Assembly: GCA_013043915.1 (NCBI GenBank)
Contig: JABEVH010000281.1
Coordinates: forward strand, 1-5,257
Source: Pseudomonadales bacterium
GTDB lineage: Bacteria > Pseudomonadota > Gammaproteobacteria > Pseudomonadales > Moraxellaceae
DNA length: 5,257 bases
Reading direction: 5' to 3'
Below the pieces are notes generated by a model that worked only from the letters and a program-made list of their open reading frames with translations, did not search any database and was not told the origin of the DNA. The position numbers and the translations under genes are program-made. This document shows positions 1 to 5,110 of the stretch, in pieces (positions within the stretch are counted from its first letter, which is position 1; each line of letters begins with the position of its first letter).

Positions 1-300
1 AAGAAATTCATACATACGGTCGCCACGCAAGGTTACTTTACAACCAATAGGCCAGCCTTCACGAATCTTGAAGCCGGCAATTGATTTGCGCGCCAACGTA
101 ACTATGGGTTTCTGGCCAGAAATGAGCTGCATATCGGCCACAGCGCCATCGATCATTTTACGATCCTGGGCGGCACTGCCCACTCCCATATTCAGGGTGA
201 TCTTGGTGATGCGAGGTATCTGCATCACGTTTTCGAGTGCAAGCTCGGTCTTAATCCGCGCTGCAAGCTCATTCTTATAGACTTCTCTGAGTCTGGCCAT
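1..300 (-). CDS. rplE: 50S ribosomal protein L5 (N-terminal 100 residues, runs off window edge)
   Basis: L5 binds 5S rRNA in the central protuberance of the large subunit and contacts the P-site tRNA and the small subunit. The visible 100 residues begin MARLREVYKNE. They carry the family signature ITLNMGVG at about 34-41, followed by SGQKPIVT at 61-68 and a conserved basic stretch at 71-93 (RKSIAGFKIR, then GCKVTLRG) in the region that forms the tRNA-facing loop. The whole family is about 179 residues, so roughly 44 percent is missing beyond position 1. The ATG at 298-300 matches the family N-terminus. It is preceded by an AAGG about 10 bases upstream, a rather loose Shine-Dalgarno spacing. 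It lies 14 bases after the rplX stop, the usual spc operon order. Identity is certain; the truncation is only the window edge. Confidence 0.97.
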   Translation of the reverse strand, partial: MARLREVYKNELAARIKTELALENVMQIPRITKITLNMGVGSAAQDRKMIDGAVADMQLISGQKPIVTLARKSIAGFKIREGWPIGCKVTLRGDRMYEFL

Positions 301-314
301 TGCTGACGAACCTT

Positions 315-635
315 TTATTTAACGTCAACGACTTCGCCGTTGGACTTGTAAACACGAACCTTTTTGCCGTCTTCAAGAACCTTAAAGCCAACACGGTCCG
401 CCTTCTGTGTCACCGGATTAAACAGTGCCACGTTTGAAATGTGCAGCGCTGCCTCACGCTCCACGATACCGCCCTGATCACTTCGAGCAGGGTTAGGACG
501 TACATGCTTTTTGATAATATTCACGCCAGCAACCAGCACGCGCCCATCATCAACCCGCAATACTTTACCCCGCTTACCACGATCTTTACCGGTAAGCACA
601 ATTACTTCATCTTCACGCTTGATCTTTGCAGCCAT
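315..635 (-). CDS. rplX: 50S ribosomal protein L24
   Basis: L24 is an early assembly protein that binds the 5' part of 23S rRNA and sits near the polypeptide exit. The product is 106 residues (E. coli 104). It has an N-terminal KOW-type segment at about 7-35 (REDEVIVLTGKDRGKRGKV) and the family blocks GGIVEREA at 55-62, ISNVALFNP at 67-75 and KADRVGFKV at 78-86. A GTG at 641 would add two residues, but it sits only 2 bases from the GAGGT Shine-Dalgarno. The ATG at 635 is spaced 7 bases from it and gives the family start MAAKI, so I chose the ATG. The ribosome site overlaps the rplN stop codon, which suggests translational coupling. The stop is TAA, 14 bases before rplE. Confidence 0.98.
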   Translation of the reverse strand: MAAKIKREDEVIVLTGKDRGKRGKVLRVDDGRVLVAGVNIIKKHVRPNPARSDQGGIVEREAALHISNVALFNPVTQKADRVGFKVLEDGKKVRVYKSNGEVVDVK

Positions 636-642
636 GGTCACT

Positions 643-647
643 ACCTC
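643..647 (-). promoter_or_regulatory. Shine-Dalgarno of rplX, overlapping the rplN stop
   Basis: GAGGT on the minus strand lies 7 bases before the rplX ATG and shares bases with the rplN TGA (646-648). Its position decides for the ATG at 635 over the upstream GTG at 641. Confidence 0.8.
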
Positions 648-1014
648 ACAGCACTTCTGGTGCCAGCGAAATAATCTTCATAAACTGCTCATTACGCAGT
701 TCACGCGTAACCGGGCCGAATATACGGGTCCCAATAGGCGCTTTCTGATTATTCAACAACACCGCAGCGTTATCATCAAAACGGATAATGGAACCATCAG
801 GACGACGAACGCCACGCTTGGTGCGAACCACCACAGCATTCATTACATCACCCTTCTTGACCTTCCCGCGCGGTATGGCTTCCTTGACCGTGACCTTGAT
901 CACGTCACCCACCGTGGCATACCTACGGTGAGAACCTCCCAGGACCTTGATGCACAATACACGGCGAGCGCCACTATTATCGGCCACATCAAGCATCGTT
1001 TCGGTCTGTATCAT
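646..1014 (-). CDS. rplN: 50S ribosomal protein L14
   Basis: L14 binds 23S rRNA on the intersubunit face, takes part in a bridge to the 30S subunit, and in other bacteria is the docking site of the silencing factor RsfS. The product is 122 residues, one fewer than E. coli; the difference falls in the loop after VLLNN (about 86-93). Nearly every family block is intact: ADNSGARRVLCIKVLGGSHR at 11-30, KEAIPRGKVKKGD at 44-56, VVVRTKRGVRRPDGS at 61-75, and IGTRIFGPVTREL at 94-106. The reading frame stays open up to a GTG at 1041, but the ATG at 1012-1014 gives the family start MIQ. It has GGAGAG 5 bases upstream, so the longer start is rejected. In E. coli rplN is the first gene of the spc operon. 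Here too it follows the one sizeable gap in the window. A close 10-base junction leads to rplX. Confidence 0.98.
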   Translation of the reverse strand: MIQTETMLDVADNSGARRVLCIKVLGGSHRRYATVGDVIKVTVKEAIPRGKVKKGDVMNAVVVRTKRGVRRPDGSIIRFDDNAAVLLNNQKAPIGTRIFGPVTRELRNEQFMKIISLAPEVL

Positions 1015-1019
1015 CACAA

Positions 1020-1025
1020 CTCTCC
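1020..1025 (-). promoter_or_regulatory. Shine-Dalgarno of rplN
   Basis: GGAGAG on the minus strand ends 5 bases before the ATG at 1012-1014. It fixes the rplN start at the family MIQ position and argues against the in-frame GTG at 1041. Confidence 0.8.
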
Positions 1026-1036
1026 AATACCGCAAG

Positions 1037-1056
1037 CACACCCGAAAAAGGGTGCG
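1037..1056 (-). other. Hairpin 2 in the rpsQ-rplN gap
   Basis: In the transcript CGCACCC pairs with GGGTGTG across a 6-base loop (TTTTTC). This gives 7 bp including one G-U wobble. The downstream bases (CTTGCGG) are not a U-tract, so it is not a standard rho-independent terminator. It ends 11 bases before the rplN Shine-Dalgarno and could shape access to that start. Function is unknown. Confidence 0.5.
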
Positions 1057-1066
1057 TATGCTACCT

Positions 1067-1084
1067 CAGGGATGGACTTCCCTG
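1067..1084 (-). other. Hairpin 1 in the rpsQ-rplN gap
   Basis: A perfect 6-bp inverted repeat, CAGGGA and TCCCTG, surrounds a 6-base loop and begins 12 bases after the rpsQ stop. No U-tract follows. It could cap the 3' end of the upstream message or be fortuitous; the sequence alone does not decide. Confidence 0.45.
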
Positions 1085-1096
1085 CAAGACAAAACT

Positions 1097-1375
1097 TTAA
1101 GCAGTTACTGAACGTTCCAACACTTCAACCAGGCGCCATGCTTTGGTCTTAGATATAGGGCGGCATTCAGCAATAGCAACCAAATCACCTTGACGACAAG
1201 TATTATCTTCGTCATGCGCATGAATACGGCTGCTACGGGTCACGTACTTACCATATTTCGGGTGCTTAACCTTACGTTCAATCAAAACCACGATGGACTT
1301 ATCCATCTTGTCACTAACCACACGTCCAGTCAGTTGACGCTGATTACGCTCTTCAGGTGTCGTCTGTTCGGTCAT
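1097..1375 (-). CDS. rpsQ: 30S ribosomal protein S17
   Basis: S17 is a primary 16S rRNA binding protein of the small subunit with an OB-type beta barrel, needed early in assembly of the 5' domain. The product is 92 residues against 84 in E. coli. The excess is a polar N-terminal lead (MTEQTTPEERNQ) before the conserved core. The core reads LTGRVVSDKMDKSIVV at 15-30, ERKVKHPKYGKY at 33-44, HAHDEDN at 52-58, then GDLVAIAECRPISKTKAWRL at 63-82, which holds the family signature. The ATG at 1373-1375 lies 3 bases after the rpmC stop, with a modest GGGGA before it. It is the last gene of the S10 group and is followed by the 82-base gap. No key segment is missing. Confidence 0.98.
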   Translation of the reverse strand: MTEQTTPEERNQRQLTGRVVSDKMDKSIVVLIERKVKHPKYGKYVTRSSRIHAHDEDNTCRQGDLVAIAECRPISKTKAWRLVEVLERSVTA

Positions 1376-1378
1376 GGC

Positions 1379-1567
1379 TTATCCCCGCTTTTCGGTGAGT
1401 AAGGTTTTAATACGAGCTATATCCTTGCGGACTTCACTCACCTTATGGTTTTGGCTCAGCTGACCACTCGCCTTGCTCATGCGCAGATTAAACTGCTCAC
1501 GCAATAAACGATAAAGTTCCTGCTGTAGCTCCTCACCGCTTTTTTGTCTCAATTCACTTGCATTCAT
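1379..1567 (-). CDS. rpmC: 50S ribosomal protein L29
   Basis: L29 is a small helical protein at the rim of the polypeptide exit tunnel, next to L23, where trigger factor and the signal recognition particle approach. The 62-residue product (E. coli 63) is all-helical in character: an N-terminal helix (ASELRQKSGEELQQELYRL), a turn around NLRMSKASGQL at about 27-37, and a C-terminal basic helix with VRKDIARIKTLLTEK at 46-60. The LR-SGQL and VR-DIARIKT blocks are the family marks. Its ATG at 1565-1567 abuts the rplP TAA with no base between (TAAATG). Its own Shine-Dalgarno is weak, a GGTGAT inside the end of rplP, so translation is probably coupled to rplP. Confidence 0.97.
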   Translation of the reverse strand: MNASELRQKSGEELQQELYRLLREQFNLRMSKASGQLSQNHKVSEVRKDIARIKTLLTEKRG

Positions 1568-1981
1568 TTACATCACCGTACGGGTTACGATGGTGGTTTT
1601 CAGCGGCAATTTTGCCGCCGCCAAGGCAAAGGCTTCACGGGCCAGGTCTTCTGGCACACCTTCAATCTCATAGAGCATCTTGCCTGGCTGAATCTCAGCA
1701 ACCCAGTACTCTACGTTACCTTTACCATTACCCATACGCACTTCCAGCGGTTTTGCCGTGATAGGCTTATCAGGAAAAACTCGTATGAATATTTTGCCAC
1801 CACGCTTGATACGACGGACGATAGCGCGACGAGCAGCTTCAATTTGCCGAGCTGTAATACGGCCACGCTCAACAGACTTCAGGCCTATCGCTCCGAAATT
1901 AACATCACTACCACGTTGGGCCAGACCACGGTTGCGCCCTTTGTGAACCTTACGAAACTTGGTACGCTTAGGCTGTAACAT
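1568..1981 (-). CDS. rplP: 50S ribosomal protein L16
   Basis: L16 binds 23S rRNA near the A-site and 5S rRNA and helps position tRNA and organise the peptidyl transferase region late in 50S assembly. From the ATG at 1979-1981 the product is 137 residues (E. coli 136), beginning MLQPKRTKFRK. Conserved blocks are HKGRNRGLAQ at 13-22, RITARQIEAARRA at 41-53, IRVFPDKPIT at 66-75, VRMGNGKGNVEYWVA at 81-95 and AFALAAAKLPLKT at 118-129. Arg82 aligns with E. coli Arg81, the residue hydroxylated there by RoxA (YcfD). One extra residue sits near 23 (QRGSDV). A TTG at 1990 could add three residues (MSE) and would overlap the rpsC end, but the ATG fits the family and follows rpsC by 5 bases. The upstream GGGGTTGAGTGAG is only a loose ribosome site. 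Confidence 0.97.
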   Translation of the reverse strand: MLQPKRTKFRKVHKGRNRGLAQRGSDVNFGAIGLKSVERGRITARQIEAARRAIVRRIKRGGKIFIRVFPDKPITAKPLEVRMGNGKGNVEYWVAEIQPGKMLYEIEGVPEDLAREAFALAAAKLPLKTTIVTRTVM

Positions 1982-1986
1982 CTCAC

Positions 1987-2715
1987 TCAACCCCTGTCAT
2001 TCTTGGCCGGGCGCTTCTTGCCACGGCTGGGTTCATCCGCTGGCGCCAGAGCTGCCGCCGCTGCTTGCGCAGCCACCTGTTCCATGCCACCTAAGATCTC
2101 GCCCTTGAAAATCCACACTTTCACACCAATGGTGCCATAAGTGGTCTCGGCGCGAGCCGTCGAATAGTCAATATCGGCGCGGAGAGTATGCAAGGGAACG
2201 CGCCCTTCGCGATACCATTCAGTACGAGCAATTTCTGCCCCACCCAAGCGACCAGATACCTCAATCTTCACACCCTTAGCACCTGCTCTCAGCGTATTTT
2301 GTACGGCTCGCTTCATGGCCCGACGGAACATGACACGACGCTCTAGCTGAGAAGCGATACCTTCTGCCACCAAACGGGCATCCAGATCAGGCTTCTTAAT
2401 TTCATCGATATGAACAGCCACAGCACAACCCATGATACGGGTCAATGCAGCTTGCAGTTTGCCCACATCTTCACCTTTCTTACCGATCACAACACCTGGA
2501 CGTGCAGTGGAGATCCAGACATCAGCGCGGTCAGAAGGACGAAGGATGCTAATACGTCCAAGGGAAGCCTGCTTAAGCTTGCCATAGAGGTATTCACGTG
2601 CCCTTAAATCCGCCAATAAAAATTTGGCATAGTTCTTTGGACTGGCATACCACGTAGAGTTGTGTGCACGCACGATACCGAGGCGTATGCCGACGGGATT
2701 AACTTTTTGACCCAT
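1987..2715 (-). CDS. rpsC: 30S ribosomal protein S3
   Basis: S3 sits in the 30S head at the mRNA entry channel and, with S4 and S5, forms the ribosomal mRNA helicase. The product is 242 residues (E. coli 233). An N-terminal domain starts MGQKVNPVGIRLGIV. A KH-type RNA-binding domain follows with the GKKG loop at 78-81 (ARPGVVIGKKGEDV). The C-terminal domain contains SQLERRVMFRRAMKRAVQN at 122-140, and Arg131, Arg132 and Lys135 match the helicase residues described in E. coli. Next come SGRLGGAEIARTEWYREGRV at 154-173 and GVKVWIFKGEILGG at 197-210. The extra length is a variable Ala-rich then Lys/Arg-rich tail from about 211. The ATG at 2713-2715 has GGGAG 7 bases upstream and follows rplV by 13 bases. 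Confidence 0.98.
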   Translation of the reverse strand: MGQKVNPVGIRLGIVRAHNSTWYASPKNYAKFLLADLRAREYLYGKLKQASLGRISILRPSDRADVWISTARPGVVIGKKGEDVGKLQAALTRIMGCAVAVHIDEIKKPDLDARLVAEGIASQLERRVMFRRAMKRAVQNTLRAGAKGVKIEVSGRLGGAEIARTEWYREGRVPLHTLRADIDYSTARAETTYGTIGVKVWIFKGEILGGMEQVAAQAAAAALAPADEPSRGKKRPAKNDRG

Positions 2716-2728
2716 AGCGATTCTCCCG

Positions 2729-3058
2729 TTATTCCGACACTTTCACAGTGATGTGACAAGTACGCTTGCTGATACGATCAGCTCGCCCCTTAGCCCGTGG
2801 CGAGATGCGCTTGAGCGTTACGCCTTCATCGATATAGATGGTCGCAACCTTCAATTCATCCACGTCAGCACCATCATTATGCTCAGCATTGGCAATTGCA
2901 GATTCCAATACCTTCTTAACAAAGTGTGCTGCCTTCTTGTTCGTGAAGGTCAGGATATTGAGAGCCTGTCCAACTCGCTTACCACGAACCAGGTCCGCAA
3001 CAAGGCGTGTTTTCTGTGCAGAAATCGGTGCACCGCGCAGCTTAGCAACAGTTTCCAT
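2729..3058 (-). CDS. rplV: 50S ribosomal protein L22
   Basis: L22 binds all domains of 23S rRNA, and its long beta-hairpin lines the narrow part of the peptide exit tunnel. The product is 109 residues (E. coli 110): SAQKTRLVADLVRGK at 13-27, TNKKAAHFVKKVLESAIANA at 39-58, EHNDGADVDELKV at 59-71, and the hairpin with LKRISPRAKGRADRI at 82-96. The LKR triplet at 82-84 aligns with E. coli MKR, whose deletion gives macrolide resistance; here it is present. A GTG directly before the ATG would add one Met, but GAGG lies 8 bases before the ATG at 3056-3058, so that start is preferred. It follows rpsS by 5 bases, and the ribosome site lies across the end of rpsS. Confidence 0.98.
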   Translation of the reverse strand: METVAKLRGAPISAQKTRLVADLVRGKRVGQALNILTFTNKKAAHFVKKVLESAIANAEHNDGADVDELKVATIYIDEGVTLKRISPRAKGRADRISKRTCHITVKVSE

Positions 3059-3063
3059 CACCT

Positions 3064-3339
3064 CTACCTCTTCGCCTTCTTGTCGATACCGTGTCCGCGG
3101 TATGTGCGGGTCGGTGCAAATTCACCCAGCTTGTGACCTACCATATGTTCTGAAACCAGAACCGGCACATGCTGACGTCCATTGTGTACCGCCATCGTCA
3201 ACCCCACCATTTCTGGCAAAATCATCGAACGGCGTGACCAAGTCTTGATGGGCTTACGCGAGTTAGTCGCCGTAGCCGCTTCCACCTTGGCCCAAAGGTG
3301 GTGATCAACAAACGGGCCTTTCTTGAGAGAACGTGGCAC
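3064..3339 (-). CDS. rpsS: 30S ribosomal protein S19 (GTG start)
   Basis: S19 lies in the head of the small subunit, pairs with S13 and contacts the A-site tRNA region and the bridge to L5. The product is 91 residues (E. coli 92). It opens with the universal PRSLKKGPFVD and carries KTWSRRSMILPEMVGLTMAV at 32-51, HNGRQHVPV at 52-60 and the signature GHKLGEFAPTRTYRGH at 68-83, ending in a basic tail. The start codon is GTG at 3337-3339. An in-frame TAA lies only one codon upstream, and the next Met is at residue 39, so no ATG could serve. GGGGA is 6 bases upstream. It follows rplB by 16 bases. The stop is TAG. Confidence 0.98.
   Translation of the reverse strand: MPRSLKKGPFVDHHLWAKVEAATATNSRKPIKTWSRRSMILPEMVGLTMAVHNGRQHVPVLVSEHMVGHKLGEFAPTRTYRGHGIDKKAKR
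3067..3072 (-). promoter_or_regulatory. Shine-Dalgarno of rplV inside the end of rpsS
   Basis: AAGAGG on the minus strand is embedded in the last two sense codons of rpsS, 8 bases before the rplV ATG (3058). It suggests coupling to rpsS and supports the ATG over the adjacent GTG at 3061. A second GAGG lies only 2 bases from the ATG, too near to serve. Confidence 0.75.
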
Positions 3340-3345
3340 TTTTTA

Positions 3346-3350
3346 TCCCC
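3346..3350 (-). promoter_or_regulatory. Shine-Dalgarno of rpsS
   Basis: GGGGA on the minus strand, spaced 6 bases from the GTG start at 3339, in the 16-base gap after rplB. It supports the GTG as the true start. Confidence 0.7.
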
Positions 3351-3355
3351 TAGCC

Positions 3356-4180
3356 TTACTTCACGCGACGATCGCGAACGATCATCTTGTCAGTGCGCTT
3401 GTTGTTACGCGTCTTGTAACCCTTGGTGGGTTGTCCCCACGGAGTTACAGGATGACAGCCCTTGTTACGCCCTTCACCACCACCATGTGGATGATCTACA
3501 GGGTTCATTGCCATACCACGCACCGTTGGACGGATACCTAACCAGCGCTTGGCTCCAGCCTTGCCATAAGAACGCAAGCTATGGTCACTGTTGGATACTT
3601 CACCCAATGTTGCACGACAATCAGCATGGATTCTTCGCATTTCACCGGAACGCAAACGCAGTACAGCATACTGCCCATCACGACCTAGCAACTGAACCGA
3701 TGCACCTGCTGAACGGGCAATCTGACCGCCACGACCAGGTTTAAGTTCAATATTATGCAGGGTCACACCCACAGGGATGTTTCTGATAGGCAGCGTATTA
3801 CCCACCTTGATCGGAGCATCTGACCCTGACTGAACCTGATCACCAGCATTCAGGTTTTTAGGAGCCAAAATATAGCGACGCTCGCCATCGGCATAAACAA
3901 CCAAGGCTATATGCGCTGTCCGATTCGGATCATATTCAATGCGTTCGACACGCGCTGGGATACCATCTTTGTCGCGACGAAAATCAACGATACGGTACAA
4001 CTGTTTATGACCACCACCGATGTGACGTGTAGTGATATGACCGTTGTTATTACGACCACCTGTTTTCTTCTTGCTTTCCACCAGCGCTGCATGCGGGCGA
4101 CCCTTATGCAGATGCTCGTGAACCACCTTTTCAACAAAGCGACGTCCAGGTGATGTGGGTTTACACTTTACGATAGCCAT
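3356..4180 (-). CDS. rplB: 50S ribosomal protein L2
   Basis: L2 is a primary 23S rRNA binder needed for subunit association and for an active peptidyl transferase centre. The product is 274 residues (E. coli 273), beginning MAIVKCKPTSPGRRF. The N-terminal OB-like half has GGRNNNGHITTRHIGGGHKQ at 41-60, YRIVDFRRDKDGIPA at 62-76 and ERRYILAPK at 100-108. The SH3-like half has GNTLPIRNIPVG at 127-138, RLRSGEMRRIHADCRATLGE at 175-194, and the L2 signature around RPTVRGMAMNPVDHPHGGGE (217-236). His230 in that block aligns with the E. coli histidine tied to peptidyl transferase activity (H229). The C-terminal tail is basic (KRTDKMIVRDRRVK). The ATG at 4178-4180 has GGGGGAG 7 bases upstream and follows rplW by 18 bases. 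Confidence 0.99.
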   Translation of the reverse strand: MAIVKCKPTSPGRRFVEKVVHEHLHKGRPHAALVESKKKTGGRNNNGHITTRHIGGGHKQLYRIVDFRRDKDGIPARVERIEYDPNRTAHIALVVYADGERRYILAPKNLNAGDQVQSGSDAPIKVGNTLPIRNIPVGVTLHNIELKPGRGGQIARSAGASVQLLGRDGQYAVLRLRSGEMRRIHADCRATLGEVSNSDHSLRSYGKAGAKRWLGIRPTVRGMAMNPVDHPHGGGEGRNKGCHPVTPWGQPTKGYKTRNNKRTDKMIVRDRRVK

Positions 4181-4198
4181 GTTCTCACTCCCCCAGAC

Positions 4199-4498
4199 TT
4201 ATTCGCCAGCGCCAGCGAAGGCTATATCAAAACCTTCTTTGAGCGTCACGTATGCCTTCTTCCAGTCAGAACGGGAGCCCATAAAACTCCCAAAACGCTT
4301 AGACTTTCCTGCCATATTAAGCGTATTAACACGCTCAACCTTGACACTAAATAGCGCCTCGACCGCCTTTCCAATTTCTAGTTTGGTGGCATCTGACTTG
4401 ACCTTAAAAACATATTGTCGTTGCTTGTCGGCAACTACCGTGGCCTTTTCTGACACATGTGGTGCCAGCAGTACCTGAAAAATACGTTCCTGGTTCAT
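4199..4498 (-). CDS. rplW: 50S ribosomal protein L23
   Basis: L23 is at the polypeptide exit and is the main docking site of trigger factor, the signal recognition particle and the translocon. The product is 99 residues (E. coli 100), beginning MNQERIFQVLLAPHVSEKAT. Glu17 in the PHVSEKA block aligns with E. coli Glu18, the trigger factor contact. KSDATKLEIGKAVEALFSVK (34-53) is the conserved helix, VERVNTLNMAGKSKRFG (54-70) forms the extended loop, and GSRSDWKKAYVTLKEG (74-89) is the C-terminal signature. Its ATG at 4496-4498 overlaps the rplD TGA by 4 bases (ATGA), a classic coupling junction. A GAGGTG inside the end of rplD lies 8 bases upstream. Confidence 0.98.
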   Translation of the reverse strand: MNQERIFQVLLAPHVSEKATVVADKQRQYVFKVKSDATKLEIGKAVEALFSVKVERVNTLNMAGKSKRFGSFMGSRSDWKKAYVTLKEGFDIAFAGAGE

Positions 4499-5097
4499 CC
4501 CAATTCCACCTCTAGCTTTTTGGCTGCGGGAACCGACATCAATACTTTTTCGTAGCCAATCAAACTGACTGGATTGACTCCGGTGGTATCCACCACATCG
4601 ATGTGCGGAATATTGCGTGCCGCCAGATACAAGTTTTCATCAACGGCATCAGTGACAATAAGAGCATTGCTCAGACCCATGCCCTGCAGCTTCGCAACCA
4701 AGTCACGAGTCTTAGGAGCCGTCACCGTGAAATCTTCGACGAGCACCAGACGATCCTGCCGAATAAGCTCAGCAAGAATGCACTGCATTGCACCGCGATA
4801 CATCTTACGATTCACTTTCTGCTCATAACTCTGCGGAGTGGCTGCAAATGATTTACCGCCTCCACGCCAGAGCGGACTACGTATCGAACCAGCACGAGCA
4901 CGACCTGTACCTTTTTGGCGGAATGGTTTTTTACCACCACCGCTCACTTCAGCACGCGTCTTTTGCTTGACAGTACCTTGCCGTCCAGCCGCCAGGTAGG
5001 CAGTAACCACCTGATGTACCAGAGCCTCATTGAATTCTCTTCCAAATGCAACCTCGGATAGCTCAACCGGGGCGCCAGAGATAGTCTTCAGATTCAC
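4495..5097 (-). CDS. rplD: 50S ribosomal protein L4 (GTG start)
   Basis: L4 binds 23S rRNA and sends a loop into the exit tunnel; in E. coli it also represses its own S10 operon through the leader RNA, and that leader would lie outside this window. From GTG at 5095-5097 the product is 200 residues (E. coli 201). It has AFGREFNEALVHQVVTAY at 17-34, the tunnel loop QKTRAEVSGGGKKPFRQKGT at 45-64 followed by GRARAGSIRSPLWRGGG, and later KVNRKMYRGAM at 94-104 and DENLYLAARN at 153-162. Lys62 aligns with E. coli Lys63, a macrolide-resistance site, and is unchanged. ATGs at 5142 and 5145 would extend the frame by 15 or 16 unconserved residues translated out of frame from the rplC end, so I reject them. 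GGGGGA lies 7 bases before the GTG. The gap to rplC is 13 bases. Confidence 0.96.
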   Translation of the reverse strand: MNLKTISGAPVELSEVAFGREFNEALVHQVVTAYLAAGRQGTVKQKTRAEVSGGGKKPFRQKGTGRARAGSIRSPLWRGGGKSFAATPQSYEQKVNRKMYRGAMQCILAELIRQDRLVLVEDFTVTAPKTRDLVAKLQGMGLSNALIVTDAVDENLYLAARNIPHIDVVDTTGVNPVSLIGYEKVLMSVPAAKKLEVELG

Positions 5098-5104
5098 TCT
5101 CAAT

Positions 5105-5110
5105 TCCCCC
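5105..5110 (-). promoter_or_regulatory. Shine-Dalgarno of rplD
   Basis: GGGGGA on the minus strand directly follows the rplC stop and lies 7 bases before the GTG at 5097. It favours that GTG over the in-frame TTG at 5103, which it nearly touches, and over the ATGs inside rplC. Confidence 0.7.

Larger units (their letters stand above)
1015..1096 (-). other. rpsQ-rplN intergenic gap with two tandem hairpins (S10/spc boundary)
   Basis: This 82-base gap is by far the longest in the window and falls where E. coli switches from the S10 to the spc operon. Read along the transcript, it holds a 6-bp perfect hairpin and then a 7-bp hairpin, followed by the rplN Shine-Dalgarno. Neither hairpin is followed by a run of T, so there is no classical intrinsic terminator, and I see no strong sigma-70 promoter. 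The gap may be an RNA processing, stability or attenuation site, or a boundary with a weak promoter. Those roles are inference. Confidence 0.5.

Noticed and set aside
1015..1041. Longer rplN starting at GTG 1041 (MCLRYWRVV lead)
   Set aside because: The extra nine residues are not part of the L14 family and would cover the rplN Shine-Dalgarno. The ATG at 1014 matches the family start.
1037..1056. Hairpin 2 as an intrinsic terminator of the S10 operon
   Set aside because: The run of T lies in the loop, not after the stem, and the bases following the stem are mixed (CTTGCGG). It does not have rho-independent terminator form.
1058..1087. Possible spc-type promoter on the minus strand: TTGCAG (1082-1087), an 18-base spacer, TAGCAT (1058-1063)
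   Set aside because: Only 3 of 6 and 4 of 6 matches to the sigma-70 boxes, and the -35 part and spacer overlap hairpin 1. This is not better than chance in a gap of this size, so it is not listed as a feature.
511..1152. Plus-strand open frame of 213 codons opposite rplN and parts of rplX and rpsQ
   Set aside because: It lies wholly antisense to certain ribosomal genes, has no ribosome site I can see, and its product resembles no family. It is a shadow of the constrained coding strand, as are the other plus-strand open frames in the window.
1982..1990. rplP start at TTG 1990 (adds MSE)
   Set aside because: TTG is rare, it would overlap the rpsC stop, and the L16 family starts MLQPKRTK at the ATG 1981.
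3298..3744. Plus-strand open frame rich in His and Cys opposite rplB
   Set aside because: The His/Cys richness arises from reading the antisense of Gly, Arg and His codons in L2. There is no start context and no recognisable domain.
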